Source of the DNA: Rhizomys pruinosus
Lineage: Eukaryota; Chordata; Mammalia; Rodentia; Spalacidae
Length of the DNA: 64,000 nt
Direction of reading: 5' to 3'
Assembly (NCBI GenBank): GCA_009823505.1
Contig: VZQC01006319.1
Coordinates: 272,364-336,363 of the forward strand
Of the stretch, positions 23,986-37,289 are shown one piece after another. The position numbers were made by a program, and so were the translations under genes. Under the pieces are notes generated by a model. That model worked only from the letters and a program-made list of their open reading frames with translations, had not been told where the DNA came from and ran no database searches. How positions within the stretch are numbered: the stretch's first letter is position 1; the number at the start of each line of letters is the position of its first letter.

Positions 23986-24046
23986 CTGTCTGATGTGTTT
24001 GTTACTGAGTCTACATAAATGCATTATTTGAAAACTAGTTCTTTGA

Positions 24047-24810
<764 letters not shown>

Positions 24811-24822
24811 AGACAGACAGAC

Positions 24823-24891
<69 letters not shown>

Positions 24892-24927
24892 TAGATATAA
24901 ATATATATAGATATATATTATATATAT
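24811..24927 (+). repeat. (GATA)n microsatellite with AT-rich flank
   Basis: About 17 GATA units preceded by GACA units and followed by a TATA-rich tract. Confidence 0.95.
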
Positions 24928-25250
24928 AAGTCCCTATTTTCCCTGATTAAAGAGAGTTTTTCAGGAGCTCACAGCCTGCCTGCTTTTCACCTACTCTCGG
25001 TGTCTGTGTGCTGGTTTCGCAGTTTACTCACCTCCATTTCCTCGGCCATGACCTGAACTCCAGCTGGCCCGGAGGAGGTTCCTACACTAGATAGCATGAG
25101 TGAACCAAATCAATCCCTTTAAGGCCTACCTTTTTTTCTATTATGTATATAGCAAATTTTCATATTTACAAAAAACAGTTTGGGGTTTTTATGCACTCAT
25201 TAAAAACACGATAGTGCAGCTTCATATATGCAGGAGTTTACACACAGTAG

Positions 25251-25420
25251 TGCACACATCGATATATACACACACATAGGTAAAAGCAATTAAAAATCTT
25301 AAGTGTTTTTTTTTAAAAAAGCTAAGAGGTACGTTGCAAATTTTTTATATAAGCCAAACTGGAAGTGATAAAGTTGGGTTTGACTAATCGCTCAGTGTAA
25401 AATATTAAGGATGTGTTCCT
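25251..25420 (+). repeat. Diverged direct duplication, right copy
   Basis: Partner of 23811-23985, about 1435 bp downstream in the same orientation. The surrounding 24928-26065 is otherwise AT-rich intron without recognised elements. Confidence 0.75.
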
Positions 25421-26065
25421 GTGCTTTGGTCTTGTAGAGCAGGATATCTCAGTGGCCAAGCATTGTCTGCTCTATTCTTCCTGCACTGCAGCTGGGTACA
25501 ATGTTCACATTTGGCTTCAAGATCCTGTGTTTTGCTTTATTTTTAATTTTATCTCATAGAATTATTTGATCTTTAGCATGAAAGATCAAATGAAGACATT
25601 TAGAAATAGAAATAGACAAGCAGTGTCTTTGAAAACCAAGACTGTGCCTCAGTTTACTTTTCATACCAACTCCTTTGGGTATAGCAATTCAAAGTTTCTT
25701 TCATTTTGGAAACTGAAATACAACACAGTTAATTGATTCATTTTAGAAATTTCTGTACACTCCAGGTCCGTAATGCCTTGCTGTTTTGAGTTAGCTAGAC
25801 ATGATTTTCAGAGCATGTAGAAAGGTCTAGATAAGTGAACACCCTTAAATCATGCCTGGCATTGTATACTGGTTTTCTCACCTCAACATTTTTTTCAATT
25901 GTTTAAATAAACTATTTGGTTTTATTTTAATTTTTACTAATTTATTTTTATAAAAATTACCATATTGTAGTGAACTAACAAATAAAAATGTCATTCAGCT
26001 ATATTAATGTAGTCATTCAAATACACACCTGTCTAGCCCAGAACTCTACACATCTGGGTGAATTT

Positions 26066-26244
26066 CTTTTTTTAATTTTTTATTTTATTTATTTATTTTT
26101 TGGTCTTTTTGAGATAGGGTCTCCCTTTAGTGTCAGCTGGCCTGGAATTCACTCTGTAGACCAGGCTGGCCTTGAACTCACAGAGATCCACCTGCCTCTG
26201 CCTCCCAAGTGCTAGGATTAAAGGCATGTGCCACCACGCCCGGC
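26066..26244 (-). mobile_element. B1 SINE (first of three in a row)
   Basis: A reverse B1 with its T-rich tail at left and ccaccacgcccggcc head at right. Confidence 0.92.
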
Positions 26245-26261
26245 CAAGAATATTTTTTGGT

Positions 26262-26441
26262 TTATTTATTTATTTATTTATTTATTTTATTTTATTTGGT
26301 CTTTTTGAGACAGGGTCTCCCTGTAGCCCCAGCTGTCCTGGAACTTACTCTGTAGACCAGGCTGGCCTTGAACTCACAAAGATCCACCTGCCTCTGTCTC
26401 CCAAGTGCTAGGATTAAAGGCATGCGCCATCATGCCCAGCT
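26262..26441 (-). mobile_element. B1 SINE (second of three)
   Basis: A reverse B1 with a (TTTA)n-rich tail, ending catcatgcccagc. Confidence 0.92.
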
Positions 26442-26583
26442 TATTTATTTATTTTTATTGATGTTTTGTGTATTCCATACATCATTTTTCAATTCAGTTC
26501 AGGCATATTCCTCTTTCCCTTCCCCCCACCCCACCCCAGATCATGCATTCTGCCATAATTGTCCTGCATCTTTCTCTCAGTCT

Positions 26584-26751
26584 TTTTTTAGTTTTTTTCC
26601 TTTTTTTGGTATTTTTGAGGCAGGGTCTCCCTTTTAGTACCAGCTGTCCTGGAGCTCACTCTGTAGGCCAGGCTGGCCTTGAACTCACAGAGATCCACCC
26701 ACCTCTACCTCCCGAGTGCTGGGATTAAAGGCTCGCGCCACCACGCCCAGC
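26584..26751 (-). mobile_element. B1 SINE (third of three), inserted at an L1 3' end
   Basis: A reverse B1 flanked by direct repeats of tcagtcttttt. L1-like 3' sequence lies on both sides (26442-26583 and 26752 onward). Confidence 0.88.
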
Positions 26752-27455
26752 TTCAGTCTTTTTATTTAATGCTTAGAAATTCACATTTTCCTCCATTAAT
26801 TTTATATTACTCTAAAATATGGATACATACTCTCCACCCATATACAGTAATTACAGAGTCTGAAAATAGTGGGGGGAATTCTAGAGCCCGTTGAGAGATT
26901 CACATTATAACAGCATAGTTGCTTTCAGATAAACAGAAATATAATAATAATGTCATTTAGCTTGCTTTTCGTCTGGGGAATTTGGTGTTAGCATCCACGA
27001 ATGAAAGAAACCATTCTCCATTTGTCTTTCTGGGACTGTATTACTTCACGGGGCATAATGGCTTTGAGCTCCGTCCATTTACCTGCAAAGTTCATAATGC
27101 CATCTTTCTTTACTGCTGAATAGTACTCCATTGTGTAGATGTACCACATTTTTGTCATCCACTCATCTGTTGAGGGGCACTTGGGTTGGTTCCAGCTCTT
27201 TGCTATTGTGAAGAGAACTGCAATAAACATGGATGTGCATGTATCTTTGTGGTAGGATGAGTCTTTGGGGTGTATACCTAGGAGTGGTATGACTGGGTCA
27301 GGTGGTAGGCTCATTCCGAGTCTTTTAAGGGTTCTCCACACTGCTTTCCATAGTGGTTGTACATGTTTACATTCCCACCAGCAATGGATGAGTGTCCCCC
27401 TTTCCCCACAACCTCTCCAGCTGGGTGAATTTCTTACAGTTAGAATGGCCAATCT
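26752..27455 (-). mobile_element. L1 3' end with an open ORF2 C-terminal fragment
   Basis: On the minus strand, 26988-27452 is open for 154 residues and reads as the L1 ORF2 C-terminus, with GTLIHCWWECKHVQPLWKA and MWYIYTMEYYSAVKKD. This cysteine-histidine region (CxxxC-like with WW) is typical of L1 ORF2. It is 5'-truncated and not a complete element. Confidence 0.9.
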
Positions 27456-28048
27456 GAAGCCACAGAGCTCTGCATAGGATTTATACCTGCACTATCAACC
27501 ACTTGAATTTTTGCAATATATAAGCAGCAATGAGCTTGTCAGTAAATTACTGATTTGTAAATCAGGGGGAGCCAGTCTCTGTTGCTGGCTGAGTTCAGAG
27601 CCCTGTGACTGGAATGATCAGGAAGGGTTAGGTACTAATCAGGACTTTGGATTAAAATTCAAAATAGCAAGAACATTGAAACAGTTTATGTCATTTCTCC
27701 ATAAGCTGTTCTCTCAAGAAAGTAATTGTCTCTATTCTAAGATTTGATAGAACTTAGAGAACTTGATACCGGACTTAAGATCTCAGAGTTCCCTCACTCT
27801 AAAAATATCATATATGTCGTCTAGATTGAAAGATGCTTAAAAACAAGTAATCATCTTTTGCATCAGTTAAAGAAAATTCTGATATACCAGTAGCCTTGAG
27901 AAATATACTTTTATGTATTGATATATTTTCCAGAATCAGTATATCTATATAGCAAACAAGATGATTTTGTTTTGTTTTTCATTATTAAGCTGAGCAGATA
28001 CTAGGCAAATACTGGACCCCACTATGTCCCCAGCCCAAGGTGACCTTT
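27456..28048. other. Single-copy intron sequence
   Basis: Nothing recognised. Confidence 0.5.
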
Positions 28049-28060
28049 TATATGACAGCT

Positions 28061-28257
28061 TTTTTTTTTTTTTTTTTTTTTTGGACCTAATTTTTCAAGA
28101 CCCACCCAAAAAAAAGGGGGGGGGGGAGGGGTCTCCCTGTAGCCCCAGCTGTCCTGGAACTCACTCTGTAGACCAGGCTGGCCTTGAACTCACAAAGATC
28201 CGCCTGCCTCGGCCTCCCAAGTGCTAGGATTAAAGGCGTGAGCCACCACGCCCGGCT
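28061..28257 (-). mobile_element. B1 SINE with a garbled A/G-rich insertion
   Basis: A reverse B1 flanked by tatatgacagctt (28049 and 28258). Near 28085-28130 the expected ggtctttttgagacaggg is replaced by sequence containing a run of A then a run of about 10 G. Confidence 0.9.
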
Positions 28258-28270
28258 TATATGACAGCTT

Positions 28271-29139
28271 TATAAAGTGTTACACATTAGCTAAAAAACG
28301 AAAGCTTTCATTTTTGGACTGGTGTTGTTTGTGGCCTTATGACAATCATTAGGAAATAGTCCCAGTGGTCTATTAAATGCATTCTCAGTGTGAAATACCA
28401 AGATCATATTGTTTGCACATTAGATAATGATTTTATTTCTGTTCTGCATGGTAAGCAGATTTGGGATTCAGTTGGCTAGAATGATCGATAGGTTTTTGCA
28501 TTAATTAAATGCCGATGGTGGTAGGTATGTACATGTATACAACAAAACTCTTTGAGATATGAAGTAGCAAAATGTGGTAAAAATACAACCCAAAATCAAT
28601 ATTCTCATCTTATATGTAAATCAAATGTCCTGAGATGGCTGCTTCTTGGAACAAACGTTTAGTGTAAGCTTCACTTGAATTTCTTACACCCTAAACTACA
28701 CTCTGAGATCATGAGGGGACAACTGAAGATAGTAGGTGCCTAGTAGGCACCTGCTACCCGGGATTTCTGCATCGGAACTCCATACCTCACTCAGAAACTA
28801 TTGTGCATCAGGGGTTTCCTGTCCAGAGTTGTCTGTACTTACTTGGCAATCCAGCTCCAACTGGTTCCTTGTCTTCACCCCCCACATATACAGCTAGTCA
28901 CAGAACTTATCTCTGATAGACATCCTCAGATACAGCCTTCCTGCTTCTTCCTGGCATCTCTGCTCGGGCTCCTGCAGTGACCTATTCCTGAATACTACAC
29001 AGCTAGTATCATTTCCTTCCTCAGAGTCCAGACTGCAAACAGAAAGGTTCTTCTAAAAACACATCCATTCCTGCCATTTTCTTGCTAACTGTCCCATTCA
29101 ATAACTTCCTGTCACAGCATAAAATGAGCTCTTTAGTAT
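28271..29139. other. Intron sequence with a short palindrome
   Basis: No exon or known repeat recognised. A perfect 9-bp-arm hairpin (aggtgccta g taggcacct) lies at 28734-28752. Confidence 0.5.
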
Positions 29140-29945
29140 TTTTTATGTTTAATGTTTTGCAGTTTTTAGTTGTACATATTTATTAGGTACACTATGGTAA
29201 TTCAGTACATTTATACAACATGCATCAATAAAACAAAGCTAATTAACATTTCTACCTCTTACCTTGGTGGAGATTTTGAGTTCTTCTCTGTCATGTATTT
29301 ATAGAATATTTAATACTTCAGTGTGGACAAACTCACCCATGTGCTGTGCTATGCTGGGATTTGTTACTTCAATCTCCGTTTCGATACCTATTATTCAGCT
29401 TCTCTCTGTCCCTTCTCTTTCCTACCCTCCTCTTCTTCCCCTAGTAATCCCTATTGGGTATTCTGATTGACCATGAAAACATGTGGCATTGCCTTTCAGA
29501 CTGTGACTCATTTCAGATAAGATAATTAAGGATATTATTTTAGGGGTGGCTAATATTCCATTTTATGAATATACCATATTTTGTCTATTCATAGTCGCTA
29601 TTGTGAATAGTGAGACAAGGGACCTGCAGATGTCTGTGAAATGCTGATTTTGTTATCTATATGTAGAAAAGGGATAACTGAATCATATGCGTCTGTTTCA
29701 GGTTTTTTATTTTATTGAATTTTTATGCATTACTGTTCTCCATAGTGGCTGCACAAATCTATGCTCCTACCAGCCGTGTGCCAGTTTCTTTTCTTTAATC
29801 TACATCCTCACCAGCATTTATTTTTTTTACTTTTTGTTTTCACAAAGATGAGATATTATTTGCTGTGGTTTCAACCTGTATTTCTCTGGTGACTATGCAG
29901 ATTATTTTTAATCTTATTTCCTTATTTCTTTTTTAAAGTATTCTA
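29140..29945 (-). mobile_element. Ancient L1 3' region
   Basis: Minus-strand L1 signature phrases such as ccattttatgaatatacc, tgtctattcatagtcgc and ctacatcctcaccagcattt, strongly diverged, indicate an old mammalian L1 3' end. Confidence 0.65.
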
Positions 29946-29999
29946 TTGTGATTTGCACATTTCATATAATAGATGTAAATCAAGTTTAGGCTTCCTTTC

Positions 30000-31010
30000 C
30001 CCATTCGCACCCCACCACACCCCCACTGGATTTCACGCATTCTGTCATATACGTTAACTCATTTCTGGTCAAGTATTGTCCTCGGACATCCCCCGGAGGA
30101 AGTTCATCCACTGGAGCCTAGTTAGCCTGTCTAGAGTCTCTCCCTTAAAGAAGATCTCCTCCCCTTCACTCAGCAGTAATCAGTTGCCAATACTTCTTTG
30201 GCTGGGGTTGGGGTCTGCTGCCCGTTTTCTTCATTCTGTGTCAGGTTTTTGTCTGACAGAGTCAGCATAAGTTTTGTGTATGCTAACACCATTGTTGCAA
30301 GTTCATACGAGCAAGTTCCCAGTGGCCTGGAAGCCTCTGTTTCCTTATGTTCATGGACCAATCCTGGCTCTTATGATCTTTCCACAGCCTCTTCCACAAT
30401 GGTCCCTGAGTCATGGGTGGGTGAAGTTAGTATAGGAGCCCCATCAGGGACATGCACCCTGCAGTCTCTTGTTCTCTAAAACTCATCCAAGTGTGGCCTT
30501 CTGTGGACATCCCACTCTGTTGTATGAGGATGCTTTGCTGGTGAGAGTTGAGGGATGTTCTAGTACTTTCTTTACCCCCGTTCAATTATGTTCCATAAGC
30601 TTTAAGTGCAGAGGTTCCACTGTACATGAGTCACTTAGAGTTGGGCGTCTCTCAAACATATATTCTCTGTGTGTGACCAGCTGTGGAACTCTGTAATAGC
30701 CTCCATATGTTGCCAATGAAAAAAAGCTTCTTTGATGAGTGCTGTACAGTATACTTGTCTGAAAATATAAAGATTGATTTAGTATACAGTAAAAATTTCA
30801 TTTGTCCAGAAATAAGACAGAGATAGGGATTTCTCTAGGATCTATGTCCTTTCCATTCATGTATATTTGGCTATATTTACAGTGCCACCTATGAGCTTAA
30901 ATTACATTTAGATACCTGTTGTTTACCCCCCCCCAGATAAAAGTGCCACTACAGCACCAACAGAGATGGTTTTCTGTGCCAGCTGTTGTTATTGGGCTTT
31001 GGAGCTGGGT
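30000..31010 (-). mobile_element. Lx-type L1 3'UTR-like block
   Basis: It shares long stretches with 15400-16080 and 21829-22475 (ccactggagcctagttagcctgtc, cagcagtaatcagttgccaat, tggtccctgagtcatggg). Confidence 0.6.
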
Positions 31011-31419
31011 TGGACAATTGATTCTCCCCTGGTAGCTTTCATAACATCCTCCAGAACTACGAAAGCTAGTCTTCATGGAGAAGTCTTCCAATTCAGTTCC
31101 ACCTCTACTGTTGGAACTCAAACCCCCTTGAAAAGTCCACATACAATATCTGAACATGAGTGCATTAGTATACCTTAAGACTATGTAACAAGGAACACAG
31201 CACCAAGCAGGAGAAACCTCCCTTAGAGTTACCACTCAGAGTAGTCCAGGAGACTCCCAAAATAACATGGGCTATCGTCACTGCCCTCGATAGCCTCCAG
31301 GAACGTGAAGGTAGGACCCTACTGCTGAAGACAGGATATATTTTGAACACAGGGTGCAAAGTAATCTTTAAATAAATTTTTAAATAAATTCAATTTTTCA
31401 TGGTAGATTATTTTTCCCA

Positions 31420-31725
31420 TTCTGGATTTGTATGTGTGTGATATGTGTGCACATGTGTATGTACGGGTTTGTGCAATCATATGTGCTCATGGATGCTATT
31501 CTCATGAGACAATATTTCTCACTGAACCTGAGGCTTGCCATTTTGGTTAGGATGGCTGATCTCCCAGGATCTACCTGTTTCTGCCCCACAATGCTGGGAT
31601 TGCAGATGCTTGCAGCCATGCCTGCTTTTGTTGTTGTTGATTATGGATGGATGTTGGAAATTAGAACGTGGGTCCTCAGATATGCACAGCAAGCACTCTT
31701 AACCACAGAGCCACATTCCTAACCC
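31420..31725 (-). mobile_element. Diverged tRNA-derived SINE (B2/B3-like)
   Basis: It resembles a reverse B2-type element, with a TG-rich left part and gcaagcactcttaaccacagagcc near the right end, where the pol III promoter boxes lie. Confidence 0.55.
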
Positions 31726-31889
31726 CCAAATATGCCTTTAAAGAATAATGTCTTTATATCTTTTGGTGCTCATTGGACCCCCTCATTCTCTTATCTTTAA
31801 AGAGGCCAGTTTCTTTCATTACCTTGAAATGCACCACACTTTCTGTCTCACAGACTTCTGGAAAAGTACTTGGAGCTTTCTTGGGCTGG

Positions 31890-31948
31890 GGTGTAGAGCT
31901 CAGTGCTACACTGATTATCTAGTAAGAGTAAGGCCCTGGGTTCATCCC

Positions 31949-31998
<50 letters not shown>

Positions 31999-32000
31999 AC
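31890..32000 (+). mobile_element. ID-type SINE with (CA)n tail
   Basis: ggctggggtgtagagctcag and ggccctgggttcatccc mark an ID element; its tail is a (CA)n array at 31952-32000. Confidence 0.75.
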
Positions 32001-33165
32001 AGGCAAACACCCAGCACACAGCACACATTATTTTCTTTTGTCTAGCAAGGAACATGACTCTACCTCAGTATGACTATGGCATTTCTGGGGAGAGATTAAG
32101 ATTTATTATTCCAAAAGATATGCAAAAAAATGACCAAAGTGTTATTCAACTTTCAATCTTCAAATATAGGAAATGCAGCAAGACTTAGGCTGTCTGCTGA
32201 GAAAAGACTATTTAAATGGCTTTATAATCACTCTACCATATAGAGGGAGAATGTCCAAGGCAACACTGTAGAGTTTCATGAAAGAGAGGGTTAAAAGGCA
32301 AGGAGCTCTCTGCAGTTCTAGGGTAGCTGTGGAAAGCTGAAGCAGAGAAGGATGGAGAAGAGTGAGAAGAGCTTCAAGCCAGGGAAGACTGCGTGGAGGG
32401 AAAGACACTCCCTCCCACAGGCATTGCAGAAGATGCCATGTTATCATCTGCTGCCCTGCCGAATGGGTGAGCTGAGGTGCACTGGTTCCGGAGGTACTGT
32501 GATTAGGTAAAGGAAAGCCTCAAGGTTGGCCTCCCTAAACCTTCCTTCCAGAAAGCCCGAAGCAACTGATTAATCTGACTTGAGATTTCCTAGAGGGGCC
32601 TTCTCAGAAGATAAGGGGGCTAGTTAGTAAGGCACAGAGTTAAATACCTGGGCCAGGCCTGGATGGGAGGCATTGTCAAACCTCAGCACAACACCAACTT
32701 AAGCCTTCATCTGCTAAAGAGAACCTCAAGAAGCCCTGTCTGTGTAAACAGCCCACAGCCCACTCAGAGCCTATGTCAGGATGGGAGACCAGCAGGCAGA
32801 TACATGCATGCACCCCCAGAGACCAGCATGCTTAAGGACCTTCCTTCTCAGTGACACAGATCTTATAGTAAGGAAGAGCCATTTGGGGGATGGAGTGAAT
32901 GTTTTATCCAGGAGAAACTGAATTCCATCTAAAAGGACTTCGAGATTTATTAGATCTGACTGAAGGCTTTACTTCCTTCCCAAACAAGGTGAGCAGCTCA
33001 AGGAGAGGCTACGATCACTGTAGGCAAAATGAAGACATGTTCCCAGGATAAATACTTGATTCCTGACAAGTTGCAGGCATGCTACTCTGTCTGCACAGAT
33101 AGTTCCCCTCACCCCACTCTTCATTAACTTTTTGCCTGAGTCCCTCGCCAGTGCCCGGTATTTTT
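32001..33165. other. Single-copy intron sequence
   Basis: No exon or familiar repeat recognised. Confidence 0.5.
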
Positions 33166-33167
33166 TT

Positions 33168-33376
33168 TTTTTTTGTATGTGTATGAATGTACTATCTGCA
33201 TGTAGGTTTGTGCACCCGTGTCGTGCAAATACCTCCAAGGTCAGAAGAGGGCATTGGATTCTCCTGGAACTGGAGTCAAAGACTGTTCTCAGTGGCCATG
33301 TGGGTGCTGGGGATCGAACCTGGGTCCTCTGCAAGAGCGGTCGGCGCTCTTAACCACTAGGCCATCTCTCCAGCCC
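33168..33376 (-). mobile_element. B2 SINE, short subtype
   Basis: A reverse B2 from the poly-T/gtatgtgtatgaatgtac side to catctctccagcccc; no internal duplication. Confidence 0.9.
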
Positions 33377-33637
33377 CATATTGCCCAGGATTTTATTTAG
33401 CCATTGAGTTGCCAGACTTTGTTTTCATCCTGTGAGTCATTTGCCTGTGCTCTGCAGGCTTTAAGCTTCATAGTGACTATCTGGTCTGCCACTTTGTCCC
33501 TAGAATGTAGCATGGTACTAACTGGCACCTCGAGTGTGCTCAGTGAGTACTGATCAATACATAAGTAAGTGAGAAAGAGGATGCTTCCATACACCTGTGT
33601 GAGCATAATAAATTCCCTGTAAAATATCCAGTGCAAG

Positions 33638-33885
33638 CTTGGGGAGAAGGCTCAGAGAGTAAAGCACTTGCTGTGTAAGCTTTGAGGATCTGAGTTCGAA
33701 TCCCCATCATGCATGTAAAATTGTAGGCAGGGCCCCATGTACCTGTAAGGCCAGCACTGGAAAACTAAGATGAGTGGATGCCAGGAGCTGCCTAGCCAGC
33801 CTCGTCCAAGCACTGAGGGTCAGGTTCAGTAAGAGATGCTGCCTCGAGAGGACAAAGCAAAGGGTAATAGAAGAGAATCAACAGA
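33638..33885 (+). mobile_element. B4-like SINE (tRNA-like head plus B1-like body)
   Basis: ggggagaaggctcagagagt and gagttcgaatccccat form the tRNA-like part; a B1-like tail with gccagcctcgtcc follows. Confidence 0.65.
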
Positions 33886-34188
33886 GTGAAAAAGAGCAGT
33901 GTCTACCTTGGCTGTTGTAAAGAAGAAATGGGATAATTGAGGTGCTTAATTTAATTACTAACACATAGGAACTCTGAAAACAGGTTATTACCACTACCAT
34001 AAAATAATATTTGCAACTCATCTCCCACTCGGTGCTATTTATATAGCAGGTACTTGCTAGATAGTTGTTTAATTATAAAAAATCTAAATTCCCCAGTGTC
34101 TCTGTTTGTTTTGAGAATAGCCCTCCTTGGCTACAGAAAATTCCATATTACTATAAATACCAAGAAAATTAATTACATTAAAAAGTAA

Positions 34189-34430
34189 GGGGGCTGGAGG
34201 GATGGCCTAGTGGTTAAGAGCACCGACCGCTCTTGCAGAGGACCCGGGTTCGATCCCCAGCACCCACATGGCGGCTGAGAACCGTCTTTAACTCCAGTTC
34301 CAGGGGAATCTGACACCTTCTTCTGACCTCTGCGGCATTGCATGACACGGGTGCACAGAACTACATGCAGACAGTACATTCATACACATAAAAAAATAAA
34401 TAAATAAAATTAAAAAAAAATTTTTTTTTA
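34189..34430 (+). mobile_element. B2 SINE, short subtype
   Basis: A forward, CpG-rich B2 flanked by aagtaagg-type direct repeats (34182 and 34430); long A/T-rich tail. Confidence 0.92.
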
Positions 34431-34437
34431 AGTAAGG

Positions 34438-34563
34438 CTCAGCACTCAGGAGGCAGAAGCAGGCAGATCTCTGTGAGCTCAAGGCCAGCCTGGTCTATAT
34501 AATGAGTTCCAGGACAGGAAAGCTGGAGCTACAGGGAGACCCTATCTCAAAAAGACAAAAAAA
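34438..34563 (+). mobile_element. 5'-truncated B1 SINE
   Basis: Starts at ctcagcactcaggaggcag, lacking the B1 head, and ends aaaaagacaaaaaaa. Confidence 0.88.
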
Positions 34564-35618
34564 GGGAAGACTTAGTTTGATAATACTAGTAAAAAACACA
34601 GTGTTGATGCTAAGATATAGTATTACAGAAAACCACCTCAGAGCACATGAAGACAAGTGAGCAGGTTAACATTTTAATGAAGTGTAGCAGCTGTCATGGG
34701 TACATGGTCAGTCAATAAATAATATGAGTTCCCAGGAGATAAACTCTTTTAGGCATGTCAGCTAACAAAAAAATTGGTCCTCATCTTGAATAGAAAATGA
34801 AAGACTAAATTTAAAGGGCAGTCCCCAGTTTTCTTTTCTATGGATTTTTCTCTGGGGAACTTCATTTCTAATATGATAGTTAACATTGCAGAACAGGAGA
34901 ACAAGCTGTACATTTTGTGATTTATTTTGACATTATTCTTATGACAGAATATTTTATGGCTTTAAATCTCTTATTACCTATATCCACCACTTCATACCAA
35001 ATTCCCAATGCTCAATGTGGATACAAAAAAAAGTTTTGATTTATTCACCAATAGCCTGCTTGTCAGTACCAAGTGAGGCAGGTGTACTAGAATTTGAAAA
35101 CTTGAAAGTACCCTTCCTTTCTTCCTGAGAATTCAGAAAAAGAGACTAATATTGGGGACCAGAAAGCATGAGGAAAAGGGTTCAGCTGGGCAGTTTAGAT
35201 CCTTACAAAGGTAAACAAGTTGTCTACACTGGCAGGGTGTAGATAGTGGTAGCATGGGATGGAATAGTGGGTCCCAAAGGAGAACAAGAAGAGCATCTGT
35301 GTGAGGTGAGGGTGATGACCTCCAGTGGACATTCAGATACAGAGTGCAGTGAAGTCTGCATTTACATGGGGTGAGGGTGGAGACTAGAGACTGCGGGTCT
35401 GATAGCCTCAGGAAACAAAGCGGGACAGTGGAAACCAGGCTTCTGAGTGTTAGAAAAAAGAATTGCAAAGAAGAAAAAGGTGGCATGTATATGTAAGTAT
35501 AAAATGTAAAGTATAATAGCACAGTATGTGTATTGTGAAATATGTGTGTATATTACCTCACCATCTCTACTGAGAAGGAGCACACCCTTCATGTAGCTCT
35601 TTGTTTTTATTTATTGAT

Positions 35619-35649
<31 letters not shown>

Positions 35650-36889
35650 GCTCTGCTGTCAGCAAGGCCTCAAAAAATTAGTCAAAGACTCAGAATTGTT
35701 CCTCTCCATGGAAATCTTTAGTAAAAAATTTTTACTAAAAGATTTATATGATCTGAAGAGAAACCAGAGTATAGCTCTTTGTTTTTAAAAATGTAATCCC
35801 CAGTTTAGAGGATACAAGACTTTTGGAGAAAATGATTTTAGGGCGGTACAAGATAGCCCAGAACCTGCTTTCCCCAAAAATATAAAAAGAAAATTCTCCA
35901 AGAGTGAGGAAACATGACAAAGGGATACAGATGACAACTTGGAGCAATGCCACTCACCACATCTGGAACCATTTGAGCATTAAAATGATACTAATAATGG
36001 TCATCATGAGAATTCACTGAATAAAATAGAAATGCATTAGTCCATACTGACATACATATGAGCATTACTAAATGAGAGGGGCAAACAGAAGATTGCCATG
36101 GAATGATGGAATAATGAACACTTGGTAGGCATCATCATAATAATTATCTCATCCAATAGATGCCATACTAGTGGGCTGAATTTTTATTTAAAGTAGGATA
36201 GTCTCAGACTCAAAATGCCTGTTCACACAGTGTTTATTAGTTACAAAGGAGACAGAGAAACTTCACACAGAAGTCTACAGGCAAGAGACAGTCAAGCGAT
36301 GAGAGTCACCCTGACTGGTATGGGAAGCATGCAATTGCTGCTTCACCTGACAGGATGCAATAAGAGCCTTATGCCACATCCCTGGTGTCCTTGCCAAAAC
36401 TAAAACCATGAGGAATATCCACCAATCCAAACTGGGGGATGTTCTATAAACAACTGAAATCTTTAAAAGTACAAAGGCTACTGAATAATAATAATAATAC
36501 TGCTAAAAGCAAGGAGGTCTAGATGATCCATTGGATCATTTAATTTGATCCTTTTGGGTATCTTCACAAAAGTATAATTGTTGGACCCTATAGAAAATAT
36601 GTTTTTTAATATTTTGAGGAATCAATAAATTGTGTTTCCCAATAACTGTACCCCCTACACACCCATAAATAGTGCTCAGAAAGAGGTTCTATTTTATCCA
36701 TTCATTGTGAACACTTGGTAGTCCCTGGGTTTTGATTAGCTCTCCTAATGGCTGTTAGCTATTACCTTATTATGTTTAGGGCTTGAATTTTTCTAACAAT
36801 CAGTGATGTTGAACATGCTTTTTATTGGCAATTCTTTGGGAAAATGTTCCATTATTTTTCCTATTTTTGAATTGTTCCATTTGTTCTCA

Positions 36890-36890
<1 letters not shown>
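34564..36890. other. Mostly single-copy intron sequence
   Basis: No exon recognised. It contains a (TTTA)n array at 35607-35650 and otherwise nothing I can name. Confidence 0.5.
35607..35650 (+). repeat. (TTTA)n microsatellite
   Basis: About 11 TTTA units with one variant. Confidence 0.92.
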
Positions 36891-36891
<1 letters not shown>

Positions 36892-36922
<31 letters not shown>

Positions 36923-37289
36923 GTTTTTTTGGTCTTTTTGATACTGGGTCTCCCTGTAGCCCCAGCTATCCTGGAACTCACTATGTAGACCAGGCTGGCC
37001 TCAAACTCACAGAGATACACATGCCTCTGCCTCCCAAGTGCTCGGATTAAAGGCGTGCGCCACCACGCCCGGCTCAATAATTTTTATTTTTAAATGAAAT
37101 CAATGCATCTCTCTCTCTCTCTTTTTTTGGTCCTTTTATGTTTTTTTGGTCTTTTTGATACTGGGTCTCCCTGTAGCCCCAGCTATCCTGGAACTCACTA
37201 TGTAGACCACGCTGGCCTTGAACTCACAAAAATCCGCCTGCCTCTGCCTCCTGAGTGGGGATTAAAGGCGTGCGCCACCACGCCCAGCT
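36892..37289 (-). mobile_element. (ATT)n array and two B1 SINEs between one pair of flanking repeats
   Basis: An (ATT)10 tract leads into a reverse B1 (36924-37074), a 60-bp spacer with (CT)n, and a second reverse B1 (37141-37289). The B1s share 72 identical bases (36921-36992 and 37138-37209), including the unusual gatactggg. Direct repeats of ttgttctcatattatt flank the whole assembly (36881 and 37289). Confidence 0.88.

Noticed and set aside
26988..27452. 154-codon minus-strand gene
   Set aside because: The residues are those of the L1 ORF2 C-terminus; 5'-truncated element.
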